Shown here: in pieces, positions 48,317 to 57,285 of the stretch
How the letters are laid out: each line of letters opens with the position of its first letter
How positions within the stretch are numbered: the first letter of the stretch is position 1
DNA from: Alteromonas antoniana
Lineage (GTDB): Bacteria; Pseudomonadota; Gammaproteobacteria; Enterobacterales; Alteromonadaceae
DNA: 64,000 bases
Assembly: GCF_019249295.1 (NCBI RefSeq)
Contig: NZ_JAESDH010000003.1
Coordinates: 62,001 to 126,000, forward strand
Direction of reading: 5' to 3'
Notes under the pieces: generated by a model
The model's input: the letters and a program-made list of their open reading frames with translations, nothing else
The model's database searches: none
What the model was told of the DNA's origin: nothing
Made by a program: the position numbers and the translations under genes

Positions 48317-49429
48317 ATGGCTACTCAGTCAACATTCAAAACAGTAAATGTCCTTGGTTTTGCCGGCAATGAAGGTGTCGGTACGACTTTCAATGTAACT
48401 ATCACCTTTGCTCAGTTGATTAGTCTCTTTGAGGTTCACCAGTGTGAAAGTGATGATGAGCGCCTTCAGCGTGAACTCACCAAAAGCCGACATAAAAATA
48501 TTACTGATTACCTGGTTAATCGAGACGACACCGTTTTCCCCCAGCTAACGGCTTTTTTCACCAATCAGGTAAACGTCAAACCAGTCTCGATAACCGGAGC
48601 TAAGCTCGCCTCCCTCACCCTCTCCTCAGACGCGGAACGCATGCTGGTCGATGGTCAAGGTCGGCTTGTAGGTACAGACGGTGCTCTTGCAGAGCGTCCG
48701 GAGTTAGCGACGCGCACTGTTGATATCAAGATTATTTTAGCGAACGGGCCAACGCTGCTGGAGGATGCATCCCGGATCCGACAAGTATTCACCGACTACC
48801 ACAAAAATGTAGTGAAGACGAATAGCTCGATAAACCTGTTCTTTGATAGTTCAGAAATGAGCTCACGCTTCGTTGTTGATGCTCTGGAGGCATTAGAAAA
48901 GGCAAACTGTACTCTGTCTCAGCATGTGGCCCGCGACGGTCGCACTACACACATTTACACTCTGGCACAGTTTAAAACCTTTCTTCGCGTGTTCATGGCC
49001 AAGACCGATAGTCAAATCAACGCCGAGTTTCAGGATGAGCAGCTTAGAACGATGTGGTTGTCTCTAATCGTTGATTTCGCTCGCCAGATTGAGTCACTGT
49101 TCCCGGTTTTTTCTGATGCCAGCTCAGGAAGAATAACAAATAAAGAGGCGAAAGAGGATTCTATTCTTTGCTGTGCCATCGGCCTTGAGGCCTTGGGTCG
49201 AGTCGGTAACCTGGTCATTGATAACAGCATCAAATCCTCTGTTAAACCGGACTTCACCATACTTGAGCCGCTTGTTGAAATGGATATGTCTCGCGTGGCG
49301 CCACACTGGCAAGGAAAGGTCATGATTGACAAGAAAATCATCAAAGGTAGTGCCAGAACGCTAGCAATGAAGCTTGCCGTAAAGGCACAGCTTCAAATGA
49401 CCGAAGAATTTATGGGTATCGCGGCCTAA
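48317..49429 (+). CDS. DGQHR-domain protein (DndB-like, 370 aa)
   Basis: The signature VDGQGRLVG (Asp112-Gly-Gln, Arg116) and the upstream SRHKNITDYLVNRDDTVFPQ match DGQHR proteins, the family of DndB, which regulates DNA phosphorothioation operons. The rest is helical, as in that family. It heads the run 48317-54787, which also encodes two PP-loop sulfotransfer-type proteins. By analogy it may be a repressor or a modification-sensing factor of this module; that is inference. Leader copy E lies just before the ATG. Confidence 0.75.
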   Translation: MATQSTFKTVNVLGFAGNEGVGTTFNVTITFAQLISLFEVHQCESDDERLQRELTKSRHKNITDYLVNRDDTVFPQLTAFFTNQVNVKPVSITGAKLASLTLSSDAERMLVDGQGRLVGTDGALAERPELATRTVDIKIILANGPTLLEDASRIRQVFTDYHKNVVKTNSSINLFFDSSEMSSRFVVDALEALEKANCTLSQHVARDGRTTHIYTLAQFKTFLRVFMAKTDSQINAEFQDEQLRTMWLSLIVDFARQIESLFPVFSDASSGRITNKEAKEDSILCCAIGLEALGRVGNLVIDNSIKSSVKPDFTILEPLVEMDMSRVAPHWQGKVMIDKKIIKGSARTLAMKLAVKAQLQMTEEFMGIAA

Positions 49430-49455
49430 CAGCCGCTCTTACAGGAGAAAGAATA

Positions 49456-49851
49456 ATGGAACAATTGCGCAAACTGTTTGAATATTCCCAGCAATTAAAT
49501 TCGTCTTGGGAGGAAAACGAAAGCATCGACTGGAGCGAGGCAGAGTCACTGGTCGAACAGTGTAAGTCTATCCCTCTGAATGATCGTCTTCAAATGAAGC
49601 CGGTGTTAGAACTCATCAGCTATACAGATAAAAACGAAGATTGGGATAGTGGTGAAGTGGGGCGGTGGCCAGATATCGTTTGCGCTGAAATAGAAGCGCT
49701 TCCCCCTACCTATGAATACCGTGAAGACGGTGATGTATGGGAAGTTTTCGCCTCTTACAAGTCAGGTTCACAGGAGTGGCGGGCGACGACGGAAACGGAG
49801 TTTCTTGCAAAGACACTGGTTGAAGTACTAAACCCTGCCGATCTCACTTAA
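49456..49851 (+). CDS. Hypothetical protein of the sulfur module (131 aa)
   Basis: Acidic, Trp-rich (DWSEAESLVEQCKS, EDWDSGEVGRWPDIVCAEIE). No recognised domain. Located 26 bases after the DGQHR gene with AGGAGAAAG as ribosome-binding site. Its conserved position between DndB-like and PP-loop genes suggests a part in the same system. Confidence 0.55.
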   Translation: MEQLRKLFEYSQQLNSSWEENESIDWSEAESLVEQCKSIPLNDRLQMKPVLELISYTDKNEDWDSGEVGRWPDIVCAEIEALPPTYEYREDGDVWEVFASYKSGSQEWRATTETEFLAKTLVEVLNPADLT

Positions 49852-49860
49852 TGAATACCT

Positions 49861-49892
49861 GGGCGACTCCTACCGCCCATTACAACGCGAGG
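49861..49892 (+). promoter_or_regulatory. ACTCCTAC hairpin leader (copy J)
   Basis: GGGCG-ACTCCTAC-CGCCC (49861-49878), followed by GCGAGG five bases before the ATG at 49898. It lies inside an operon, which argues for action on RNA rather than on a promoter. Confidence 0.75.
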
Positions 49893-49897
49893 CGTTT

Positions 49898-50998
49898 ATG
49901 TTTGATTCACATAATATCGATGATAATTTTACCATTCCTTCCGCTATCCGGTCCTCAACCGGAGGGGCGCTTCAGCCTTCAGATACAGGTGGCGGAACGG
50001 TCTTCCGTGATGCTGAGGAAATTGACCTAGATGCATATGACCACATTATTCTGCTCATGTCTGGAGGGAAAGACTCCATCGCGTCAGCTATTCGACTGGA
50101 GCAGGCCGGAGTGGATATGCGAAAGGTGGAATTTTGGCATCACGACATTGATGGTCGGGAAGGCTCTTCCCTAAAAATGGACTGGATGTTTATGGCTGAT
50201 TATAACCGTAAGCTGGCCGCCGAATTTAACGTTCCTCTCTATTTTTCCTGGCTAAAAGGCGGGTTTGAGGGTGAGATGCTAAAGCAGGACGCTATCAGCC
50301 AACCTGACATGGTCGAGACGCCAGGTGGACTAATTACTCTGGAGCGCAATCTGAAGCTGAGTAAGAAAAACACTCGACTTAAATTTCCTCAGCAATCAGC
50401 AAGTTTGGCCCAGCGTTGGTGTAGTTCTAAGTTAAAGATCGACGTAGGACGTCGAGCAGTTAACTCTCAGTCGAGATTCCACGGCAAAAAAGTGCTGGTC
50501 ATTTCTGGAGAAAGACGTCAGGAATCGGCCAACAGAAGCAAATACAACCAATATGAGTCTCACGCCACCAATGCCACCAAGGGGAAGTTAAACCGTCTCG
50601 TCAATGTATGGCGCCCAGTTTTAAACTGGTCAGAAGAAGATGTCTGGGCTGCACTTGAGAGCCGACGTATTACAGCACCGGTTCCTTATCGCCTGGGATG
50701 GACCAGAAGCAGCTGCATGAAGTGTATCTATAACAGCCCACGGGTCTGGGCGACAATCCGGCGACATTTCCCCGGAGAAGCGGAGCAAATCGCTGACTAC
50801 GAAGAAAAGTTTGGGGTTACCATTAGCAGGAAGAGACTGAATGTCATCGACATCAGTGATGGTGTCGCCCCCTTCAATATTGATGACGCAGAAGCGCTGC
50901 GCCAAGCTGTAAATCAGCAATATACGCTACCGGTAACCACCAGCGACTGGAAACTCCCACTGGGAGCTTTCGGCAGCGAAGGGTGCGGCTCAGTGTAA
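49898..50998 (+). CDS. PP-loop 'PAPS reductase' family protein (DndC-like, 366 aa)
   Basis: The PP-loop is LLMSGGKDSIASAIRL (SGGKDS at residues 55-60), followed by FWHHDIDG and later SGERRQESANRSKYN, as in PAPS reductase and DndC. Cys175 (RWCSSKLKI), Cys273 and Cys276 (SSCMKCIY) may ligate an Fe-S cluster. Such enzymes adenylate a substrate and transfer sulfur; in the Dnd system DndC has this role. A true assimilatory PAPS reductase is unlikely beside a DGQHR gene and a TusA fusion. Substrate unknown. Confidence 0.75.
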   Translation: MFDSHNIDDNFTIPSAIRSSTGGALQPSDTGGGTVFRDAEEIDLDAYDHIILLMSGGKDSIASAIRLEQAGVDMRKVEFWHHDIDGREGSSLKMDWMFMADYNRKLAAEFNVPLYFSWLKGGFEGEMLKQDAISQPDMVETPGGLITLERNLKLSKKNTRLKFPQQSASLAQRWCSSKLKIDVGRRAVNSQSRFHGKKVLVISGERRQESANRSKYNQYESHATNATKGKLNRLVNVWRPVLNWSEEDVWAALESRRITAPVPYRLGWTRSSCMKCIYNSPRVWATIRRHFPGEAEQIADYEEKFGVTISRKRLNVIDISDGVAPFNIDDAEALRQAVNQQYTLPVTTSDWKLPLGAFGSEGCGSV

Positions 50999-51060
50999 GC
51001 TGACATCTTATCCCTCTCCCTTCGTGCGAGTGCTTTTTCTGAATTAGTTAGAAAAGGCGC

Positions 51061-51129
51061 TTGCAACGCAGTCGTAATGTATATATTATATGTACATCAG
51101 CACGCGCACCTCGGCTTTCAGGGGTTGGA
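51061..51129 (+). promoter_or_regulatory. Promoter and conserved leader (copy F)
   Basis: TTGCAA (51061-51066) and TATTAT (51084-51089) are 17 bases apart; GTACATC and the leader GCGCACCTCGGCTTTCAGGG plus GTTGGA (51104-51129) follow. It closely matches copy A of the methyltransferase at 8919. The spacer lacks the ATTGTACGTACAAT operator, so this gene can be transcribed separately from its upstream neighbours. Confidence 0.75.
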
Positions 51130-51136
51130 TAAGATA

Positions 51137-54100
51137 ATGAAGAACATCACTTTAGATACGCAAGATTACCGTTGCCCGGAGGTCATGATCCGTGTACGCC
51201 GTTTCCTGAGTGCAGAATTGAAGTCTGGCACGGCATGTACGATTAAAACTATCGAGCCATCCACCCAGCGTGATGTTCCCTTTTACTGCGCTCATATGGG
51301 CCATCATGTCCACTCGCAAACCAAACTACCTGACGGCACATTTGAGTTCGTCATTACGGTTGATGAGTCAGAGGTTCCTGCAAAAAATAACGCCGTTGAA
51401 ATCGTCAACGTACAAGCGGAACGTGACGGCCGAGACAAAGAGTTGCATGCTATCTACGAAAGCATTATTGGCGAACTCTACAGCCTGATAGCTGAAGGCT
51501 ACATGCTCGTCATTCCGTCTTCTTTTGGCAAAGATAGTAGCCTGGTCTTGAGTGCGGCTGTAGTCGCGCATTTACGAGCAATCAAAGACGAGATCATCAC
51601 TGCTTCCCACCCTTTTGTTGTGATCCATATCGATACAGCAAATGAGAGCATCCCGATGCACATGTACTCGCATTATGCGATGCGCAAGCTGGAAACCTAT
51701 TGCGAGGAAAATGGCATCAACTTAAGCCTGCACCATGAGACACCACCACTGTATAACCAGTTTGCAAGCCTCTTCTTAGGAGCGCGTAAGCTCCCGTCGA
51801 CCCCCTCTCTTAATTCCGATTGCGCGGTTATATTTAAGGTTGATACCAGCCACAAAATCCAGAAAGAATTGATGGCCCGGTACGATGCATCGAAGTTGGT
51901 CAGCTGCATTGGCTCTCGCCATGACGAAGGGACAAAGCGAAGCGCTTCAATAAAGAAATTCGATAACAATAAATCAGCCACAATGCTGATTAATGAAAAC
52001 CAGGACGGATTAAACACCTTTGCACCTATCCGGGACCTGAGCAATGAAGAGGTGTTTGAGTTGCTGCAGAGAATCGGTGAGACACCCATGATAGTGCCAA
52101 CGCCTGGTAACCGAATGGATGGCTTTCTGAAAAGCAACCGCCTGCTAATTCAGATTTATGGTGACTCGGCATCAGATACATGCGAGATCAACATAGGCGC
52201 GAATGACCAGAAAGTTGCCTGTGGCGGTTCTGCCAGAAATGGATGCTTGAATTGCTTTAAGGCAGGCAAAGTAGATAAATCAGTCGTGGCTCACAACCGT
52301 AGTATCAGATGGAGTGCTATACAGGGTAACGCCAATAAAGTACGTGACTTTATGTACTCTGTGGCACACGACGTTACGTGTAGAACCCATCACCCTCGTG
52401 CGTTTGACCCGGTGACCAACCACGCAATGCTACAGCCAAATATACTCAACAGTAGAACGTTGGAGCGCTTGTTAACTTATTATGTGCAGCTGACACATGA
52501 TGACTACTTGCGTGCTCAGAAATTTAAAGCGTTGGTTAATGCCGGTACGCCGGAAAAGGATCCGGGCTATGCTGAGATTTTAAATGACTTGTCCATTCAT
52601 GATGAGCAGACGCGTGCAGAGTTTTTAGACATGTACAAAGAAGGCGCGCAGCAGCATCTGATCAACGTGGCCAATTTGGATCACTGTATTTACTTGTCGG
52701 CTTTGTGGGCGATGGATGGAGTCAAGTCAGTTCCGTTTAGGCCATTGGGTATTTATAACGAGGTCGTAAAAAAAGGTAATCGCATCCCCTATCCTGACGT
52801 GGATACGACAAAGGCGCCCAATGACACCATTGGCGATGCGATGGCAATAAAATTGTCTGAGCCAGGGATTGATCTGCTATCGATGCACATCGCCCCCTTT
52901 CGCCCATGGGATATTTTTGATTCGGAAAGAAATTTAGGCTGCATGTCAGAGCTGGTACCGCAATCGCTTCGAGCGAATGTGCACTACAGCAGAATCAGCG
53001 AACGTGAAGTGCTTCGAGTGAAAGTCAATGGAAAAGCTTTCACGCCTGGTAAATACACAAAGGAAGCCTTACTCAAAAAAGCCAGAACGCGCTGGAATGA
53101 ACAGTCTACTGCGGCTCCTATATCGTTCACACAGCTCCTAACTCAGCGAAAAATGGTTGTTGTCGGCAAGTCTCTTAGAGAGCAGCGGGCGAAAGCTGAC
53201 AAGGTTCAGGGTGCGACGCGTCGAGCTGTCAAAAGAAGTGCCTCCGGTATCATCCGCCAGAAGACCTCTCTGCGAATGTACGCACCTCAAACAGTACCTT
53301 CACTGGAAAATGCCTGGATGAAGCCTGAGCAGGTATGGGCACCAGACCATGTTTTGGTTGAAACACCATATATCTCTCAGCACCAAACAATGGTTGAAGA
53401 GTCCGCACCCAATTTCGAGATTACCCCCGCACTGGCGGAGTGGTTAGATTTCGGCGGCTACGAAAAAGCGATCCGGATGCACGACGACGCAATCAAAAGC
53501 TTACGCAGAGTGAAACGCAAAGAAGATGGCAAAATGACTCTACGTCAATTTGTAAATACTGACGCGTTCTGGGAATTGTCACAGGCTGGCGTGATTTCAG
53601 TGAACCTGAATACCTGGTATACAGCTCAGAAGACATTGAAGCGTACCGAGATTTTCAATTACGCCGGCCTATTTAATTTGCCTAACTCAGCTGAAGAGCT
53701 GGCATCCATGGACGGTGTGCTGCTGATGAATCAACATCGCAGTGTGAAAGCCAAGGCTTTGCTAGAGATTAGAAGACAAAGAAACCAAAGACGCAAAGCT
53801 GTAAAGCGCTTCAAAGCCCTAAATCCATCAGTTTTGGTTGAAGAAATTTCCACGCGAATAGCGAGATTGTTTGACGTTAAGCACCAGGTACAGTCTCCCT
53901 CGTGGATTGCAATGAAAGTAATGGTTGGCGCTGGGGTAACCGGTTTTGACCAAGCCGACTTTGTAAGTGCGGTAAAACTTTCTGACGAATGGTTAGAGGA
54001 ATTCTCGCCAGCCTTTAACAGTGTGGACGACGTGCTGTCGCTGGTGGCCAGCAAGACGGAAACGGCTGCAGTCAATGCATCACCCTCTGCGAAAAAAGAT

Positions 54101-54523
54101 TTGGCCACCTATCTGACGGGTTTGCGTACAGATCACGCAGAATATCTCAGCAATGCCATGCGTGAGTGGAATAATGTATTATCCGCGGTAAAACAAGCTG
54201 AACAGCTTAATGAAGATGGAGTGTATTCTCAGGCAGCGCTCGATTTGGTAGAAAAAGCATTACCGGAAATGCCCTCGGTAAACTTGGCAATGGCCAGTAG
54301 TTTTCTCGCATCGACTCTGAGCGGGAATAAGCAATCATTGATGTCTGACGACGTTACTAAGACGCTCAGCGAACAGTGGCATCAACCAAAGATTGACGGC
54401 GCCAAAGCAGCCATTCAGGAACTGGATATGCTTGTTAGACAGGTACAGAGAAGCGCACGTAACGATACATTCGGAAAATTAACATCAGACGGCCGTAACA
54501 ACGCCCTGCTGGCACTCATGTAA
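51137..54523 (+). CDS. TusA-like domain fused to a PP-loop (DndC-like) enzyme with a long unknown C-terminus (1128 aa)
   Basis: Residues 1-75 match the sulfur-carrier TusA: LDTQDYRCPEVMIRVRRFL carries the persulfide Cys13 in a CPE motif, followed by TIEPSTQRDVPFYCAHMGHH, as in TusA's DPATTRDIPxF region. Residues ~120-380 are a PP-loop sulfotransferase-like domain: IPSSFGKDSSLVLSA (129-135), GSRHDEGTKRSAS (259-271), and cysteines 229, 349, 362, 370 and 373 (CGGSARNGCLNC) fit for an Fe-S cluster. The remaining ~750 residues are charged, largely helical and unrecognised. The fusion suggests direct hand-off of sulfur from carrier to thiolation enzyme. It is the centrepiece of a possible new modification module. 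Confidence 0.7.
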   Translation: MKNITLDTQDYRCPEVMIRVRRFLSAELKSGTACTIKTIEPSTQRDVPFYCAHMGHHVHSQTKLPDGTFEFVITVDESEVPAKNNAVEIVNVQAERDGRDKELHAIYESIIGELYSLIAEGYMLVIPSSFGKDSSLVLSAAVVAHLRAIKDEIITASHPFVVIHIDTANESIPMHMYSHYAMRKLETYCEENGINLSLHHETPPLYNQFASLFLGARKLPSTPSLNSDCAVIFKVDTSHKIQKELMARYDASKLVSCIGSRHDEGTKRSASIKKFDNNKSATMLINENQDGLNTFAPIRDLSNEEVFELLQRIGETPMIVPTPGNRMDGFLKSNRLLIQIYGDSASDTCEINIGANDQKVACGGSARNGCLNCFKAGKVDKSVVAHNRSIRWSAIQGNANKVRDFMYSVAHDVTCRTHHPRAFDPVTNHAMLQPNILNSRTLERLLTYYVQLTHDDYLRAQKFKALVNAGTPEKDPGYAEILNDLSIHDEQTRAEFLDMYKEGAQQHLINVANLDHCIYLSALWAMDGVKSVPFRPLGIYNEVVKKGNRIPYPDVDTTKAPNDTIGDAMAIKLSEPGIDLLSMHIAPFRPWDIFDSERNLGCMSELVPQSLRANVHYSRISEREVLRVKVNGKAFTPGKYTKEALLKKARTRWNEQSTAAPISFTQLLTQRKMVVVGKSLREQRAKADKVQGATRRAVKRSASGIIRQKTSLRMYAPQTVPSLENAWMKPEQVWAPDHVLVETPYISQHQTMVEESAPNFEITPALAEWLDFGGYEKAIRMHDDAIKSLRRVKRKEDGKMTLRQFVNTDAFWELSQAGVISVNLNTWYTAQKTLKRTEIFNYAGLFNLPNSAEELASMDGVLLMNQHRSVKAKALLEIRRQRNQRRKAVKRFKALNPSVLVEEISTRIARLFDVKHQVQSPSWIAMKVMVGAGVTGFDQADFVSAVKLSDEWLEEFSPAFNSVDDVLSLVASKTETAAVNASPSAKKDLATYLTGLRTDHAEYLSNAMREWNNVLSAVKQAEQLNEDGVYSQAALDLVEKALPEMPSVNLAMASSFLASTLSGNKQSLMSDDVTKTLSEQWHQPKIDGAKAAIQELDMLVRQVQRSARNDTFGKLTSDGRNNALLALM

Positions 54524-54532
54524 GGAATTAGA

Positions 54533-54787
54533 ATGAATAATTCATTATCACTGACACTCGTTCGTACGGACGATACAACCAAAGCGCTTAGATATCGAAT
54601 TCGTGACGATAAGCTGGAGCTCACATACAAGAAAAAGAAAGAAGCTATAGAGCCTGGCACAATCCTTCTGTGGGCACAGGAAGGGCACCACATGGAATCA
54701 AACAACGTAGAGCGAGCGCGACAGATGCTCAAGGAAATCACCGGGGAAGAAAATGCTATTGAGGTGAAGGCCAAATCTAAGAACTAA
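54533..54787 (+). CDS. Small protein ending the sulfur module (84 aa)
   Basis: Begins MNNSLSLTLVRTDDTTKALR; a small beta-rich, Lys-rich protein with a C-terminal helix. It starts 9 bases after the TusA fusion with AAGGAATTAG as ribosome-binding site, so it is in the same transcript. Function unknown. Confidence 0.55.
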   Translation: MNNSLSLTLVRTDDTTKALRYRIRDDKLELTYKKKKEAIEPGTILLWAQEGHHMESNNVERARQMLKEITGEENAIEVKAKSKN

Positions 54788-54854
54788 TTCCTGAATTGAT
54801 GGGATGATGCTTTATTGATACTCTTTGTGCATAACAACTAAAGAGAATCATTCA

Positions 54855-55988
54855 ATGTGGCCTACCCTCCTGTTCTGGAAACTATCTGAAAAAACACCCC
54901 GGGGAGGTAATTTCACCTTAAAAGCCTGGGGTTTTTTTGCTTTATTATTAGGGGCGAATAGCAGTTTCGCCATCATAAGCACCCCCGTCCCAACAGACCG
55001 CATCCCCCATGTTGCAGATGTGCGTAACCCAACGAATCGTGAGCAAGTGAAATTGCAGAACGCTGCTGCTAGAGCGTTCAGGGAGCAAGACGTAGCGTCT
55101 CTTGAATCACTTTTCAAGACTGGTCTTAACCCTTTTTATCTGGACGTGAATGGTGTCACATTATTGGATCTCTTCATCCAATCCCACCAGCAAAAACAAA
55201 CCAATGAGCATATGCATGCCTTCTTGGAAAAGCAGATAGAACAGCTATTGCAAATAAGTGCTGTCAATATCGGAGAAGCGATTGCTGCTGTAAATAATGA
55301 CCAACACAGCCAGTTCGAATCTGCACTTAGAAAGCGAAATTTCTACCCCTACTTACCTATAGGTGACCAGTATCTAATAAGCCATCTTGCGTTAGAGAGA
55401 GAGTGCTTCGAGTGCTTGATGATCCTCAAAAGATACCAGTATGACTTAGACAGGACTTCGCTCTCCGGGACAGCATTAATTCATAGGTTGATGCGTTTTT
55501 CAGCTTCCTGGAATGACACCTATAAGCCATGGGTAAAAAAGCTGATTTTATTGGGTGTCGACATCAACCGACCGAACAGCGAGAACGGAAACACGCCTCT
55601 TATGAGCGCTCTGTTCCAACGGAATATCGATGCAGCGTCATATCTTCTCGAGATAAACGCAAATCTCACACCTAACGACATGACCGGTGCTACCCCTCTC
55701 ATGGCTGCTGTAGAGAGCGGGTTAGTAGAGGTCGTGCGAGTACTGGTAGCCAAAAGCGAGATTAACGCTCGTGATCACAATGGTAGAACAGCTGCCCATT
55801 TTCTATTCCTCCCGTTTTCGGAAACACCTGAAGATAAGAGGCTTAGTATCATGAAAGTACTGGAAGATCACGGAGCTGAGTTTGACATTAAAGACGAAAA
55901 TAACTTGAGCGTTACAGAGGTGGCCAGAAAGAATAAATACGGGGAATATCTCGCTGCTCTAGAAGAAATGACGGCTGAACATGATTAA
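54855..55988 (+). CDS. Exported ankyrin-repeat protein (377 aa)
   Basis: A hydrophobic N-terminal segment (LKAWGFFALLLGANSSFA) is a late signal peptide. The C-terminal half contains ankyrin-type repeats, for example GNTPLMSALFQRNIDAASYL, GATPLMAAVESGLVEVVRVL and NGRTAAHFLF. TTGTGCATAA (54835-54844), in a spacer between TTGATA and TAAAGA, would control it. It overlaps the next gene by eight bases. Ankyrin proteins bind other proteins; the partner may be the exported neighbour. Confidence 0.65.
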   Translation: MWPTLLFWKLSEKTPRGGNFTLKAWGFFALLLGANSSFAIISTPVPTDRIPHVADVRNPTNREQVKLQNAAARAFREQDVASLESLFKTGLNPFYLDVNGVTLLDLFIQSHQQKQTNEHMHAFLEKQIEQLLQISAVNIGEAIAAVNNDQHSQFESALRKRNFYPYLPIGDQYLISHLALERECFECLMILKRYQYDLDRTSLSGTALIHRLMRFSASWNDTYKPWVKKLILLGVDINRPNSENGNTPLMSALFQRNIDAASYLLEINANLTPNDMTGATPLMAAVESGLVEVVRVLVAKSEINARDHNGRTAAHFLFLPFSETPEDKRLSIMKVLEDHGAEFDIKDENNLSVTEVARKNKYGEYLAALEEMTAEHD

Positions 55989-56529
55989 CAAATGGCTAAT
56001 TATATTAACTTCGGCACTCACTTTGGTACCTTGCCCATCACCGGCATCCGACGATCTAATTAGGGCCTTGTATTCGCGAGACATTATCCCTTCTGATATT
56101 CCCGGTCCTATTGCTCGGGCACATCTACCCACCAGCAACGCTCTAATGATGTTTACAATCGCTAAGAGCCTGGATTACTCTCAAAACACAGAGCTGGTCT
56201 CAAAACCTGTTTTGAGATCTATTATCAGGGTTGAAATTCTAAACAGCTTTTTGCTGTCACAAAGGGAACATCGAGTTTCCGCTGCCGAAGCAATAAAAAA
56301 CTGGCACCTGGCCAGCTCCTATAGCATCGCTTTGGAAGAAGCCCCTTTTAGAATTTGGTCCAAAATAGAACACAGCTCCATCCACCCTGACTCTCCGCTC
56401 ATCCAAATTCAAGCAATTCACAATTATCATATTTCAGCGTTGTATGATAAAGCATCGAAACGCCTTTCGCATGCACTGCAGCTACCCCCTTTAGAAGAGC
56501 GCAACGAGATGATCACCGCAAGCCAATAA
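55981..56529 (+). CDS. Exported hypothetical protein (182 aa)
   Basis: Signal peptide MINKWLIILTSALTLVPCPS with cleavage after SPA; the mature protein is helical. It overlaps the ankyrin gene by eight bases and probably works with it in the periplasm. No recognised family. Confidence 0.6.
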   Translation: MINKWLIILTSALTLVPCPSPASDDLIRALYSRDIIPSDIPGPIARAHLPTSNALMMFTIAKSLDYSQNTELVSKPVLRSIIRVEILNSFLLSQREHRVSAAEAIKNWHLASSYSIALEEAPFRIWSKIEHSSIHPDSPLIQIQAIHNYHISALYDKASKRLSHALQLPPLEERNEMITASQ

Positions 56530-56587
56530 TGCACAACAGATATATATTGTGTTAATCTGAATTAAAGACAACTCTTGAGGTCACTAT

Positions 56588-57220
56588 ATGAATTCTGAAT
56601 TTGTGGGCATCCTAAAGCGAGCAAACAACATCAATCGTTGGGGTTTGATGAGCCAGTTTAAAGTTGAGGTTCTCTCAGCTCACATATATGAGACGACAAT
56701 CATTTCCCATGTGCTTGGCGTCATTGCGAAAGAGAAATTTGGTGAGGATATTTCGCCAGATAAAGTGGCATCAATGGCAGCATTTCATGAGGCGAGCGAG
56801 TCCTATTGCGGAGATATCCCCAGTACAGCGAAATATAAAAATCCACGGATTGCTCAGGCAATGAAAGTGATGGAGCGAGAATTTGAGGAATCTCTTTTAC
56901 AAACACTCCCTCCTGAATTCCAGGAACTTTACCGGCCTTACATTGCGCAAGATAAGTCCGATCCTCACGCTCTACTTGCTAAGGCGGCTGATGTCATAGC
57001 TGCAAAATGCCAATTTGAATTATCAAAAGGCAACGATGAATTCTCAAGTGCAAGTGAGGAAATTGCCGAGCAATTGAGCAATTACCAAACCCGACTGCCG
57101 GCTGTCGAATATTTTTGCGAACACTTCCTTGAGGGAATGTTCAAGACAGTAGATGAGCAGGCCAAGTCGCAATGGGTCAGTGTGGCGAATGATTTCAATA
57201 TTCGCAAAGCATCAGTATAA
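56588..57220 (+). CDS. YfbR-like HD-domain 5'-deoxynucleotidase (210 aa)
   Basis: The whole length aligns with YfbR: NNINRWGLMSQFKVEVLSAH gives His32, AAFHEASESYCGDIPSTAKY gives His67-Glu68 where YfbR has His-Asp, and LAKAADVIAAK gives Asp135. YfbR removes phosphate from deoxynucleoside 5'-monophosphates. The Asp-to-Glu change at a metal ligand is unusual but may be tolerated. Phages and mobile elements use such enzymes to alter nucleotide pools, or in defence. Confidence 0.75.
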   Translation: MNSEFVGILKRANNINRWGLMSQFKVEVLSAHIYETTIISHVLGVIAKEKFGEDISPDKVASMAAFHEASESYCGDIPSTAKYKNPRIAQAMKVMEREFEESLLQTLPPEFQELYRPYIAQDKSDPHALLAKAADVIAAKCQFELSKGNDEFSSASEEIAEQLSNYQTRLPAVEYFCEHFLEGMFKTVDEQAKSQWVSVANDFNIRKASV

Positions 57221-57229
57221 AACCAAGTA

Positions 57230-57248
57230 AGGCGCCTAACAGGCGCCT
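57230..57248. terminator. Short hairpin behind the HD nucleotidase
   Basis: AGGCGCCT-aac-AGGCGCCT can form an 8-bp stem with a 3-base loop directly after the stop at 57220. No T tract follows, so it may only partly terminate or may stabilise the message. Confidence 0.45.
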
Positions 57249-57285
57249 ATTCATTCGGCCCTCCATATAACCAAAAGAACACTCG

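Noticed and set aside
49898..50998. Assimilatory PAPS reductase (CysH)
   Set aside because: Context (DGQHR protein, TusA fusion, no sulfate-assimilation genes) and the CxxC arrangement favour a DndC-like thiolation enzyme.
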